Assembly (NCBI GenBank): GCA_036489445.1
Contig: DASXFV010000068.1
Coordinates: forward strand, 1 to 11,743
Source: DAIDKA01 sp036489445
GTDB lineage: Bacteria > Pseudomonadota > Gammaproteobacteria > Steroidobacterales > Steroidobacteraceae
Length of the DNA: 11,743 nucleotides
Direction of reading: 5' to 3'
The number at the start of each line of letters is the position of its first letter. The stretch's first letter is position 1. The notes beneath the pieces were generated by a model that saw nothing but the letters and a program-made list of their open reading frames with translations, was not told where the DNA came from and searched no databases. A program made the position numbers and the translations under genes. Positions 1-6,098 of this stretch are shown one piece after another.

Positions 1-283
1 GTACACCTACCTGATCGCCGGTGCCCCATCGGAAATGTGGGAGAAGGTTCCGCAGCTGGTGAATCTCAACACCTGGCCCGCCACGGTGTTCATCGGCCGC
101 GACGGCCGAGTAAAGGGCGTGCATTCCGGCTTCGCCTCCCCTGCCAGCGGTGAGTTCAATACCCAGCTCAAGCAGGAATTCACGACAAAGATTGAAAAGT
201 TGCTGGCCGAGCGGCCCGCCACGACTGTGGCTCAGACCACGCTACCCGGGAACCAAACCGGTGCCGACGGCCGGCATCTGTAA
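1..283 (+). CDS. TlpA-like thioredoxin-fold protein, C-terminal part
   Basis: Only the last 93 residues are in the window; the reading frame is open to the left edge. The visible part has the second half of a thioredoxin fold as seen in TlpA/ResA-type periplasmic thiol-disulfide proteins. A TWPATVFI stretch carries the expected cis-proline before a beta strand, then GRDGRVKGVHSGF, the usual beta hairpin after it, then a long helix ending in EKLLAE. The last roughly 25 residues are polar and do not look like part of the fold. The CXXC active site would lie upstream, so I cannot say whether this is a reductase or a redox-inactive relative. The family normally works in the periplasm, reducing disulfides of partners such as apocytochrome c. 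Confidence is good for the fold and low for the exact role. Confidence 0.72.
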   Translation, partial: YTYLIAGAPSEMWEKVPQLVNLNTWPATVFIGRDGRVKGVHSGFASPASGEFNTQLKQEFTTKIEKLLAERPATTVAQTTLPGNQTGADGRHL

Positions 284-385
284 ACAGCCACGCCTCACCG
301 ATATGTCACCACATCCCTACCCCAATGATATCCGCGCTTCGCTAGGCTCTGATCTTCAGGCTTCTGGCCGTTGGGAGGGCGCAAT

Positions 386-1801
386 GTGGCAGAGTCAACC
401 CGCTGTATCGCAATTATCGGCGCAGGCTTCTGCGGCACCGTCACCGCCATCAACCTGCTGCGACAACCGCACGTCGAGTCGCTGCGCATTCTGCTGATCG
501 ACCATAAAGAACATGCGCGCGGTACCGCCTATGCTGCCCGTCCCCAGCACTACCTGCTGAACGTCCCGGCAGGGCGGATGTCCGCTAGTTCCGCGGAGCC
601 GCGCGACTTTCTCAACTATGCTCAAAAGTCGATGCCCGGCGCCACAGCGGAGGACTTCCTGCCGCGCGCCCTGTATGGGGAGTACCTGGAGTACACGCTG
701 CTGGCCGCTGAGCGCTCCGCCCCTGCGCACGTCACGCTCGAGCGAGTGCGGGGAGCGGTGTGCTCCCTGGATCTTTGGCGTCCGAGTCATACTTTCATTC
801 TGGGCTTTCAGAATGGTCATGAAATGACCGCCACAGAGGTGGTGCTGGCACTCGGCAATCCGCCACCCGCGGAACTGCGGAGCGCGGCTGGACTGCGGGA
901 ATCCACACGCCTGGTCCAGGACCCCTGGAGCCAGCAGGCAACCCTCCGTCCCAATGAGACGGTGCTGATCGTCGGAACAGGACTGACCATGGCGGACGTC
1001 GTGGTATCTGCGATGCAGGGCGGGCGCTGCCCGGCACAGGTACACGCCATCTCGCGTCACGGTCTGGTGCCTCCACACCAAACCGCGTTTCGCCACGCCC
1101 ATTCACAGTTTGATCCCCTGCCACTCCTGCAGGCCGCTTCGTTCTCGATGCGCCGCCTGTTCCACCTGGTGCGCCGGATCTGCCACGAAGCAGAACAGCA
1201 CGGTGGTGACTGGCGCGAGGCCATCACCTTCGTGCGAACTCTGGTGCCGTTGCTGTGGTCAAGGCTGCCGGTGCAGGAGCGCAAGCGATTTCTGCGTCAT
1301 GTCCGGGCATATTGGGATATCCATCGGCACCGGCTGCCCCCGAGCACGCGCGTGGCAATTGACGAACTGCGTGGTTCGCGGCGCCTCATGGTCCATGCCG
1401 GCCGGATCCTGCAGCTGGAGCCCGAGGCGAATCAGGTACGCGTCACCTGGCAGCCTCGTGGGCAGGACAGGCCTGCCACCTTGCACGTTGACCGTGTGAT
1501 CAACTGCACCGGACCCGATTATCGGTGTCGGTCCTCGCACGACCCCTTCATCCACGACCTGCTCCACAAGGGCCTGATCCAGCCGGATGCGCTGGACATC
1601 GGCCTGCGGGTCGCGCCCACCGGTGGCGTGCTGAACATGACGGGGCGGCCCACCCGCGGACTTCACTACGTTGGTCCAATGCTGCGGGCGGTTCATTGGG
1701 AGGCAACGGCCGTGCAGGAATTGCGCGAGCATGCCGAGAGGCTGGCACGCCGGCTGGCGCTGCCGGCCGTCGGTCGCGCCGTGGCCCACCGCATGGCGTA
1801 G
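386..1801 (+). CDS. FAD/NAD(P)-binding oxidoreductase, NAD_binding_9 (YdhS-like) family
   Basis: A 471-residue flavoprotein of a family that is widespread but poorly characterised. Residues 8-17 read IAIIGAGFCG, a GxGxxG dinucleotide-binding loop after a beta strand. Residues 59-66 (NVPAGRMS) and 155-160 (ALGNPP) match conserved blocks of the family. A second Rossmann loop, LIVGTGLTM, starts near residue 194. INCTGP near residue 372 is the ATG-like motif that contacts FAD, and GLHYVGPMLRAVHWEA near 425 is the typical C-terminal block. The start is GTG at 386 because GGAGG lies at 374-378, seven bases upstream. An in-frame TTG at 371 lacks such a site. Substrate unknown; the family is distantly related to flavin monooxygenases. 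A methyltransferase gene follows after 35 nt on the same strand, so co-transcription is possible. Confidence 0.85.
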   Translation: MAESTRCIAIIGAGFCGTVTAINLLRQPHVESLRILLIDHKEHARGTAYAARPQHYLLNVPAGRMSASSAEPRDFLNYAQKSMPGATAEDFLPRALYGEYLEYTLLAAERSAPAHVTLERVRGAVCSLDLWRPSHTFILGFQNGHEMTATEVVLALGNPPPAELRSAAGLRESTRLVQDPWSQQATLRPNETVLIVGTGLTMADVVVSAMQGGRCPAQVHAISRHGLVPPHQTAFRHAHSQFDPLPLLQAASFSMRRLFHLVRRICHEAEQHGGDWREAITFVRTLVPLLWSRLPVQERKRFLRHVRAYWDIHRHRLPPSTRVAIDELRGSRRLMVHAGRILQLEPEANQVRVTWQPRGQDRPATLHVDRVINCTGPDYRCRSSHDPFIHDLLHKGLIQPDALDIGLRVAPTGGVLNMTGRPTRGLHYVGPMLRAVHWEATAVQELREHAERLARRLALPAVGRAVAHRMA

Positions 1802-1836
1802 CGTCGATCAGGTCTCATCAGGCGTATAAATACTAT

Positions 1837-2505
1837 ATGCCTCCAAAAGTACTGGACTCCATGGATAGCAGGCGGCTTGAACCCCGCGAGCTCGAGAACA
1901 TCGCCGCGGGGACGCTCTCCTACTATGAGCGGCGTGCGGAGGACTTTCGTGCCGGCACCAAGGATCACGATGTCAGTCAGAACATTGCGGCGCTCTTGGG
2001 GCATATCAAAGGCGCCTCGCCTTTCGTCATTCTGGATCTTGGTTGCGGGCCGGGCCGCGACCTCGAGACTTTTGCTGCATTAGGCCATAAGGCAATCGGG
2101 CTGGACGGTGCCCAGAGCTTTACTGCGATGGCGCGCGCCAACGCTGGGTGCAAGGTCTGGCAGCAGGCTTTCCTCAGGCTCGAGCTGCCAGATCAGCTCT
2201 TTGACGGCATATTCGCGAACGCTTCACTCTTTCATGTGCCGTCCCAGGAATTGCCGCGCGTCTTGCGGCAACTGCGCGCCACGCTGAAGGCGGGCGGCGT
2301 GCTGTTCAGTTCCAATCCTCACGGTGATAACGCGGAGGGTTGGAACCGCGGGCGCTACTGCGCTTACCACGATCTTGCAACCTGGCGCCGCTACCTGCTG
2401 GGCGCCGGATTTATCGAGCTCGAGTATTACTACCGGCCGAGCGGATTACCCCGAGAGCAGCAGCCCTGGCTGGCGAGTGCGTGGCGCAGAGCCGACCCCG
2501 CCTGA
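1837..2505 (+). CDS. Class I SAM-dependent methyltransferase
   Basis: A 222-residue methyltransferase. Motif I is VILDLGCGPGRD at residues 64-75, the glycine-rich loop that binds S-adenosylmethionine. GLD at 88-90 supplies the acidic residue at the end of strand 2. FDGIFANASLFHV at 122-134 is the motif IV region, and LKAGGVLFSSNPHG at 150-163 is the late strand typical of small-molecule methyltransferases. The N-terminal YYERRAEDFRAGTKDHDVSQN block helps define a subfamily common in Proteobacteria whose substrate is not known to me. The frame is open far upstream, but that part overlaps the preceding gene and has no family features. ATG at 1837 is the first plausible start; ATG at 1861 is an alternative. 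Neither has a clear Shine-Dalgarno site, although TATAAA at 1825-1830 would fit a -10 box placing transcription at or next to the 1837 ATG. Confidence 0.85.
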   Translation: MPPKVLDSMDSRRLEPRELENIAAGTLSYYERRAEDFRAGTKDHDVSQNIAALLGHIKGASPFVILDLGCGPGRDLETFAALGHKAIGLDGAQSFTAMARANAGCKVWQQAFLRLELPDQLFDGIFANASLFHVPSQELPRVLRQLRATLKAGGVLFSSNPHGDNAEGWNRGRYCAYHDLATWRRYLLGAGFIELEYYYRPSGLPREQQPWLASAWRRADPA

Positions 2506-2662
2506 CGGCGCGTCCACCGCTGCAAAGGTCTTCGCAGCATTGAGCCCGGCCGGTGAGGCCAAGTTTCCCGCATGGAACCCGTGGGCCAGGAATGGCTGGT
2601 ACCGGCAGCGACGCTCGGACACAATGCTCTCCGGTCAACCGCTCAGCCGTTAAGGAGGCTCC

Positions 2663-3268
2663 ATGGACCTGGAACTACTCGACCGCCTGGCCATCCGCGA
2701 TCTGGTCGAAAACTGGGCCGTCTGGCGCGACGCGGGCGACTGGGAACGATTCGCAACCGTCTGGCACGACGATGGGGTGATGATGGCCACCTGGTTTCAG
2801 GGTTCGGCGCAGGACTTCATTCGCGTGACCCAGGAAGGCTGGGCGAAGGGCGTGAGCATCCTTCACTTCCTGGGTGGCACTTCGATCGATCTGGCAGGCA
2901 ATCGCGCCATCGTTCAGACCAAGATGACGATCTCGCAACGCGGCAACGTACAGGACGTGCCCTGCGACGTGGTGTGCACGGGGCGCTTCTATGACTTTAT
3001 CGAGAAGCGTGACGGGCGCTGGGGTGTCGTGCTGCGCCAACCGATCTACGAGAAGGATCGTGTGGATCCCATCGATCCGGCAATGCGACTCGACCTGGAT
3101 CCGGTGGTGCTGGAGAAATTCCCGCAGGGGTACCGCCATCTGGCCTATATCCAGACCCTGATTGGCTACCGCGTGAAGCTCGATATGCCCCAGCTAACCG
3201 GTCCCGAAGTGACCCGGCTTTATGCGCGTGGCCAGGCATGGTTGGCGGGTGGCCCACTGGAGCGTTAG
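2663..3268 (+). CDS. SnoaL/NTF2-like family protein
   Basis: A 201-residue protein with an NTF2-like (SnoaL-type) cone fold in roughly the first 135 residues. The N-terminal helices (LLDRLAIRDLVENWAVWRD, then GDWERFATVWHDDGV) are typical of SnoaL_4 members, which include polyketide cyclases, dehydratases and ring-hydroxylating dioxygenase beta-like proteins. His68, in ILHFLGG, sits where many relatives have a conserved cavity residue. The beta strands VCTGRFYDFIEKRDGRWGV and the tail with YEKDRVDPIDP are also characteristic. About 60 residues of extra C-terminal helix follow. There is a very strong Shine-Dalgarno site, AAGGAGG at 2652-2658, four bases before the ATG. The reaction cannot be read from the sequence. 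The gene lies 157 nt after the methyltransferase and 14 nt before the SirB2-type gene, so at least the latter pair is probably co-transcribed. Confidence 0.82.
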   Translation: MDLELLDRLAIRDLVENWAVWRDAGDWERFATVWHDDGVMMATWFQGSAQDFIRVTQEGWAKGVSILHFLGGTSIDLAGNRAIVQTKMTISQRGNVQDVPCDVVCTGRFYDFIEKRDGRWGVVLRQPIYEKDRVDPIDPAMRLDLDPVVLEKFPQGYRHLAYIQTLIGYRVKLDMPQLTGPEVTRLYARGQAWLAGGPLER

Positions 3269-3282
3269 AGGCCCGCGAGACC

Positions 3283-3687
3283 ATGGCATCGTTGATCGCA
3301 CATTACGTCGCGATTCGCCACTTCCATATCAGCTGCATCACCCTGTCAGGCGGATTGTTCTTGAGCCGGGGGGCGATGCGTATCGCCGATGCCCGGGTTG
3401 CCAATCATAGGGCTCTACGAGTGGCGTCGTATCTGATCGACACCGCGCTGTTGGTCAGCGGTATTTTGCTCACCTTGATTCTGCACCAATATCCCCTGGT
3501 CGATGCCTGGCTGACTACAAAGGTCCTGTTACTGGTTGTCTACATCATCCTCGGGCAGTGGGCACTGAAGCTTGCGAGTCGCCGTAGGGTCCGCATCGTG
3601 GCGTACCTCGGAGCGCTGGCGACTTATGCTTTCATCATTGGTGTAGCGGTCACTCATCAACCTGCGGGATGGCTCACTCTGTTGTGA
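3283..3687 (+). CDS. SirB2-family integral membrane protein
   Basis: A 134-residue membrane protein with four predicted hydrophobic segments at about residues 10-28, 50-68, 78-97 and 104-123. The first has conserved His residues (AIRHFHISCITLSGGLFLSRG), the second starts YLIDTALLVSGI, and the third has WLTTKVLLLVVYIILGQWALK. This order and length match SirB2 (about 125-130 residues). Enterobacterial SirB was named for an effect on invasion-gene expression, but the family is widespread in non-pathogens and its biochemical role is unclear. The ATG at 3283 is chosen because the first membrane segment starts nearby and GAGG at 3268-3271 (overlapping the preceding TAG) can act as a distant ribosome site. 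The 3' end overlaps the convergent haemoglobin gene by 14 nt. Confidence 0.82.
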   Translation: MASLIAHYVAIRHFHISCITLSGGLFLSRGAMRIADARVANHRALRVASYLIDTALLVSGILLTLILHQYPLVDAWLTTKVLLLVVYIILGQWALKLASRRRVRIVAYLGALATYAFIIGVAVTHQPAGWLTLL

Positions 3688-4144
3688 GGCTGGGGCCACG
3701 GATCGACCGTGCCCGCTTCGATTTGATTTCCCCTTTCTGGGCTGCGATACCGAATTCGAGACTGTCTGCGATGCGTGAAGCGCGCTCTATGAAATGAGCC
3801 GCAGCGGCCGGCGGACACATCTCCCGGGCGGTCTCGGCAAAGAGCTCCAGCCAGCGATCGAAATGCGGTGTGTCGATGGGCAACGGCAGATGAATGGCCA
3901 TGGGCTGGCCATGATAACGGCCACTCATGAGGGTGACGGATGACCAGAACGCACACAGCCGCCCGATGTGCGCGTCCCAGTCCTGCACCCGGCTCTCGAA
4001 CACCGGGCCGATGAGCGGATCGTGGCGAACGCGTGCGTAAAATGTCCGCACCAGCAGCTCGATCATTGCCTCGTCGATTCCGGTGCGCGCGATGATGTCC
4101 TCAATGATCAGCCTGCGACTCATTGTGCCAGCTGGTGTGTCCAT
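3674..4144 (-). CDS. Group III truncated haemoglobin
   Basis: A 156-residue 2-over-2 globin. Residues 33-36 (RTFY) place the B10 tyrosine at Tyr36. WDAHI puts the E7 histidine at His59. GRYHGQPMAIHLPL supplies the proximal F8 histidine at His85, followed by the group III pattern F-D-R-W-L-E-L-F. These positions mirror the Campylobacter Ctb type. The family binds O2 and NO in the cytoplasm and is linked to oxygen handling or nitrosative-stress protection. Length exceeds the usual ~130 because of a polar, basic C-terminal tail after residue 135. The start at 4144 is chosen because AGGAA (complement of 4150-4154) lies five bases upstream; the next in-frame ATG at 4123 has no such site. The gene follows amtB by 23 nt on the same strand and is probably in its operon. 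It overlaps the SirB2-type gene tail to tail. Confidence 0.88.
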   Translation of the reverse strand: MDTPAGTMSRRLIIEDIIARTGIDEAMIELLVRTFYARVRHDPLIGPVFESRVQDWDAHIGRLCAFWSSVTLMSGRYHGQPMAIHLPLPIDTPHFDRWLELFAETAREMCPPAAAAHFIERASRIADSLEFGIAAQKGEIKSKRARSIRGPSLTTE

Positions 4145-4167
4145 GCTCCTTCCTATAGCGCCGCGCG

Positions 4168-5490
4168 CTATTCGCTGTAGGCGCGTTCCCCGTGCAACGC
4201 GAGGTCCAGGCCTTCCCGCTCCTGCTCCTCGCTGACGCGCACGCCAACCATCGCATCGATGAGCTTCAAGAGCAACCAGGTGACCAGGCCGCACCAGGCG
4301 GCGGTCGCAGCGACACCCAGCAGTTGGATGCCAACCTGATGGAGCATGCCCATGCCCGGGGCATAACCGATGCCACCCAGGGACGCGCTCACGAACACGC
4401 CCGTCAACACCGTACCGATGATTCCGCCGACACCGTGCACCGGCGATACATCCAGTGAATCATCGATGTGCAGCACCCGCTTCAGCAGCTGGGTCGCGAA
4501 GAAGCAGCCCAGACCCGCCGCGAAACCGATGATGACCGCGCCAGCAGGACCCACGAAACCGGAGGCGGGCGTGATGGTGCCGAGTCCTGCGACCATGCCG
4601 GTTACGATGCCGAGCACGCTCGGCTTGCCGTAGCGTATCCACTCGAGGGTCATCCACGTCAGCGCCCCGGTGGCCGCGCCCAGCTGCGTCACCCACAGCG
4701 CCATGGCGGCTTGACCGCCGGCGGTGAGAGCACTGCCGCCGTTGAATCCGAACCAGCCAACCCAGAGCATGCCGGCGCCCAGAACAGTAAGAGGCATGCT
4801 GTGCGGCGGCATCGCAACATGCGGAAAGCCTTTGCGCTTGCCGATAAACAGCGCGGCCACGAGTGCCGCCGCACCCGCATTCACGTGCACGACGATGCCA
4901 CCGGCGAAATCCAGGACCCCGAGCTGCGCCAACCAGCCGCCGCCCCACACCCAGTGGCAAACGGGCACATAAACCAACAGGAACCACAGCGCACTGAACA
5001 GCAACAGCGCCGAGAAGCGCACGCGCTCCGCGACGGCGCCAATGATCAGCGCAGGCGTGATGATGGCGAAGGTCAGCTGGAACATGGAGAAGGCCAGCTC
5101 CGGGGTACTGCCGCGCAGCGCATCCCGCCCGACGCCGGAGAAGCCGACCCCGTCCAGCGAACCGATGAATCCTTGTACCGGCCCGCCATTGCCGAAAATC
5201 AGACCGTAAGCCCCGGCGAACCACAGCAGCGAGACGACGCAGCAAATGGCGAAGCACTGTATGAGGATCGATAGCGCATTGCGGCTGCGCACCAGGCCGG
5301 CGTAGAAGGCGGCCAGGCCCGGGAGGGTCATGAACAGCACCAGCGTGGTCGCGGTCAGCAGCCATGCGGTGTCGCCACTGTTCAGCGTGCCGCTCGCCGG
5401 TGAGCCCGCCCACGCGGGGACCTGCACCAGGCAGCCGGCCAGACCCATGAGCAGTGCCGTGGTGGTGCGTCGGGTTGCCGAATCGCGCAT
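4168..5490 (-). CDS. amtB: Ammonium transporter, Amt/AmtB family
   Basis: A 440-residue Amt/Rh-family channel carrying ammonium or ammonia across the inner membrane. A signal peptide (basic start, hydrophobic stretch, QVPAWA then GS near residue 28) is followed by about eleven membrane segments. DFAGGIVVHVNAG at 195-206 includes the first pore histidine, His202. VSPVHGVGGIIGT includes the second, His352. FAIITPALIIGAVAERVRF carries the expected gate phenylalanine, and GWFGFNGGS is the second conserved pore block. The C-terminus (EREGLDLALHGERAY) is the cytoplasmic tail that GlnK/PII proteins regulate, yet no glnK gene is adjacent. Start choice: ATG at 5490 gives a normal signal peptide, with AAGGG (complement of 5500-5504) nine bases upstream. 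ATGs at 5499 and 5526 are in frame and possible. A truncated-haemoglobin gene follows after 23 nt. Confidence 0.93.
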   Translation of the reverse strand: MRDSATRRTTTALLMGLAGCLVQVPAWAGSPASGTLNSGDTAWLLTATTLVLFMTLPGLAAFYAGLVRSRNALSILIQCFAICCVVSLLWFAGAYGLIFGNGGPVQGFIGSLDGVGFSGVGRDALRGSTPELAFSMFQLTFAIITPALIIGAVAERVRFSALLLFSALWFLLVYVPVCHWVWGGGWLAQLGVLDFAGGIVVHVNAGAAALVAALFIGKRKGFPHVAMPPHSMPLTVLGAGMLWVGWFGFNGGSALTAGGQAAMALWVTQLGAATGALTWMTLEWIRYGKPSVLGIVTGMVAGLGTITPASGFVGPAGAVIIGFAAGLGCFFATQLLKRVLHIDDSLDVSPVHGVGGIIGTVLTGVFVSASLGGIGYAPGMGMLHQVGIQLLGVAATAAWCGLVTWLLLKLIDAMVGVRVSEEQEREGLDLALHGERAYSE

Positions 5491-5578
5491 CGCGTCCATC
5501 CCTTCGATCTCACATGCGCCGCGCATAGTGAGCTATGTATTTGATTTTAAAGTTTTCTTCTCGACGCGATCCGGCTGG

Positions 5579-5594
5579 GGATCCATCTGGATCC
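5579..5594. repeat. Perfect 7-bp inverted repeat with 2-nt spacer upstream of amtB
   Basis: GGATCCA, TC, TGGATCC: two 7-bp arms around two bases, lying between the predicted amtB promoter and its start codon. It could be an operator or a small hairpin in the amtB leader. Each arm contains GGATCC, itself a palindrome, so chance cannot be excluded. Confidence 0.4.
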
Positions 5595-5622
5595 TGAGCT
5601 GCACCGAAATCGTGCGGGGCAG

Positions 5623-5650
5623 ATCTTAGCGACTCGGTGCGGCGGGTCAA
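5623..5650 (-). promoter_or_regulatory. Candidate sigma70-type promoter for amtB
   Basis: On the - strand, TTGACC (complement of 5645-5650) is followed after 16 bases by TAAGAT (complement of 5623-5628). These match the -35 consensus at five of six positions and the -10 at four of six. Transcription would begin near 5616 and leave a leader of about 125 nt before the chosen amtB start. I saw no convincing -24/-12 sigma54 promoter. Confidence 0.4.
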
Positions 5651-5660
5651 GGTCCTTCTC

Positions 5661-5688
5661 TTGACCCCTCTCTCCTATATGTTACGCT
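5661..5688 (+). promoter_or_regulatory. Candidate promoter of the BlaI-M56 operon
   Basis: TTGACC at 5661-5666 is a good -35 box. After 16 bases TACGCT at 5683-5688 is a weak -10 box (three of six). Transcription would begin around 5695, shortly before the AGGAG ribosome site at 5701-5705. The -35 box forms a perfect 7-bp inverted repeat (GGGTCAA, ten bases, TTGACCC; 5644-5667) with the -35 box of the divergent amtB promoter. Confidence 0.4.
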
Positions 5689-5696
5689 CGGTAACA
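5680..5696. promoter_or_regulatory. Putative operator of the BlaI-type repressor
   Basis: TGTTAC, GCTCG, GTAACA: 6-bp perfect arms around five bases. The dyad lies across the candidate -10 region, 15 bases before the repressor's start codon. BlaI/MecI repressors bind short dyads containing TACA/TGTA-like half sites and repress their own operons, so position and form fit autoregulation. The sequence is not the staphylococcal operator itself. Confidence 0.5.
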
Positions 5697-5711
5697 GTAC
5701 AGGAGCAGACC

Positions 5712-6098
5712 TTGGACAGCGACCCCTCCGCCCTGGGAGAACTTGAGCATGAAGTCATGCAGCTGGTGTGGGCGCGGGGCCGTGTCACGGCCGAGCAGGT
5801 CCGCGAAGATTTGTCCCGACCGCTCAAAGAATCAACAGTCCGGACAGTGTTGCGGCGGCTGGAAGGCAAAGGCTATGTGACCCACACTGTCGAAGGCCGC
5901 ACCTTCCATTTTACCGCCGCACAGGCGCGCGGCTCGGTTGCAGCCAAGGCCGTGCAGCGCATTGTCGACTGGTTCTGCAATGGCTCGCTGGAGGAGGTTC
6001 TGACCGGCATGGTCGACAATGCCGCGCTCAGTCCCAAGCAACTCCAGTTGCTGTCGGACAAAATCGCCAGCGCAAAAACCAGAGAGCGCAAGAAATGA
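5712..6098 (+). CDS. BlaI/MecI/CopY-family transcriptional repressor
   Basis: A 128-residue winged-helix repressor. LGELEHEVMQLVW at residues 8-20 is the signature first helix of the family. VTAEQVREDL and STVRTVLRRLEGKGYV (41-56) form the helix-turn-helix with its recognition helix, and THTVEGRTFHF is the wing. The C-terminal part (residues 78-120) is the helical dimerisation domain, where family members are cut or released after signalling. The start is TTG at 5712: AGGAG lies six bases upstream at 5701-5705 and this start gives the normal family N-terminus. Longer in-frame extensions to 5637 would cover the promoter and operator and are rejected. The stop overlaps the start of the M56 protease gene (ATGA), the arrangement of blaI-blaR1-type pairs. 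It probably represses the downstream operon and itself through the dyad at 5680-5696. Confidence 0.9.
   Translation: MDSDPSALGELEHEVMQLVWARGRVTAEQVREDLSRPLKESTVRTVLRRLEGKGYVTHTVEGRTFHFTAAQARGSVAAKAVQRIVDWFCNGSLEEVLTGMVDNAALSPKQLQLLSDKIASAKTRERKK

Noticed and set aside
395..1102. Open frame of 235 codons on the minus strand inside the flavoprotein gene
   Set aside because: Unusual composition, no recognisable motif, and fully antisense to a clear NAD_binding_9 protein.
1525..1836. Upstream extension of the methyltransferase frame
   Set aside because: It overlaps the 3' end of the flavoprotein gene in another frame and has no methyltransferase features; the domain starts after 1837.
3283..3687. 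Virulence (invasion) function suggested by the SirB name
   Set aside because: The family is common in free-living bacteria, and nothing nearby points to a secretion system or virulence locus.
4460..5413. Long open frames on both strands across amtB (4460-5413 minus, 4468-5274 plus)
   Set aside because: They are Arg/His-rich shadows of the amtB frame in GC-rich DNA with no family features; AmtB explains the region fully.
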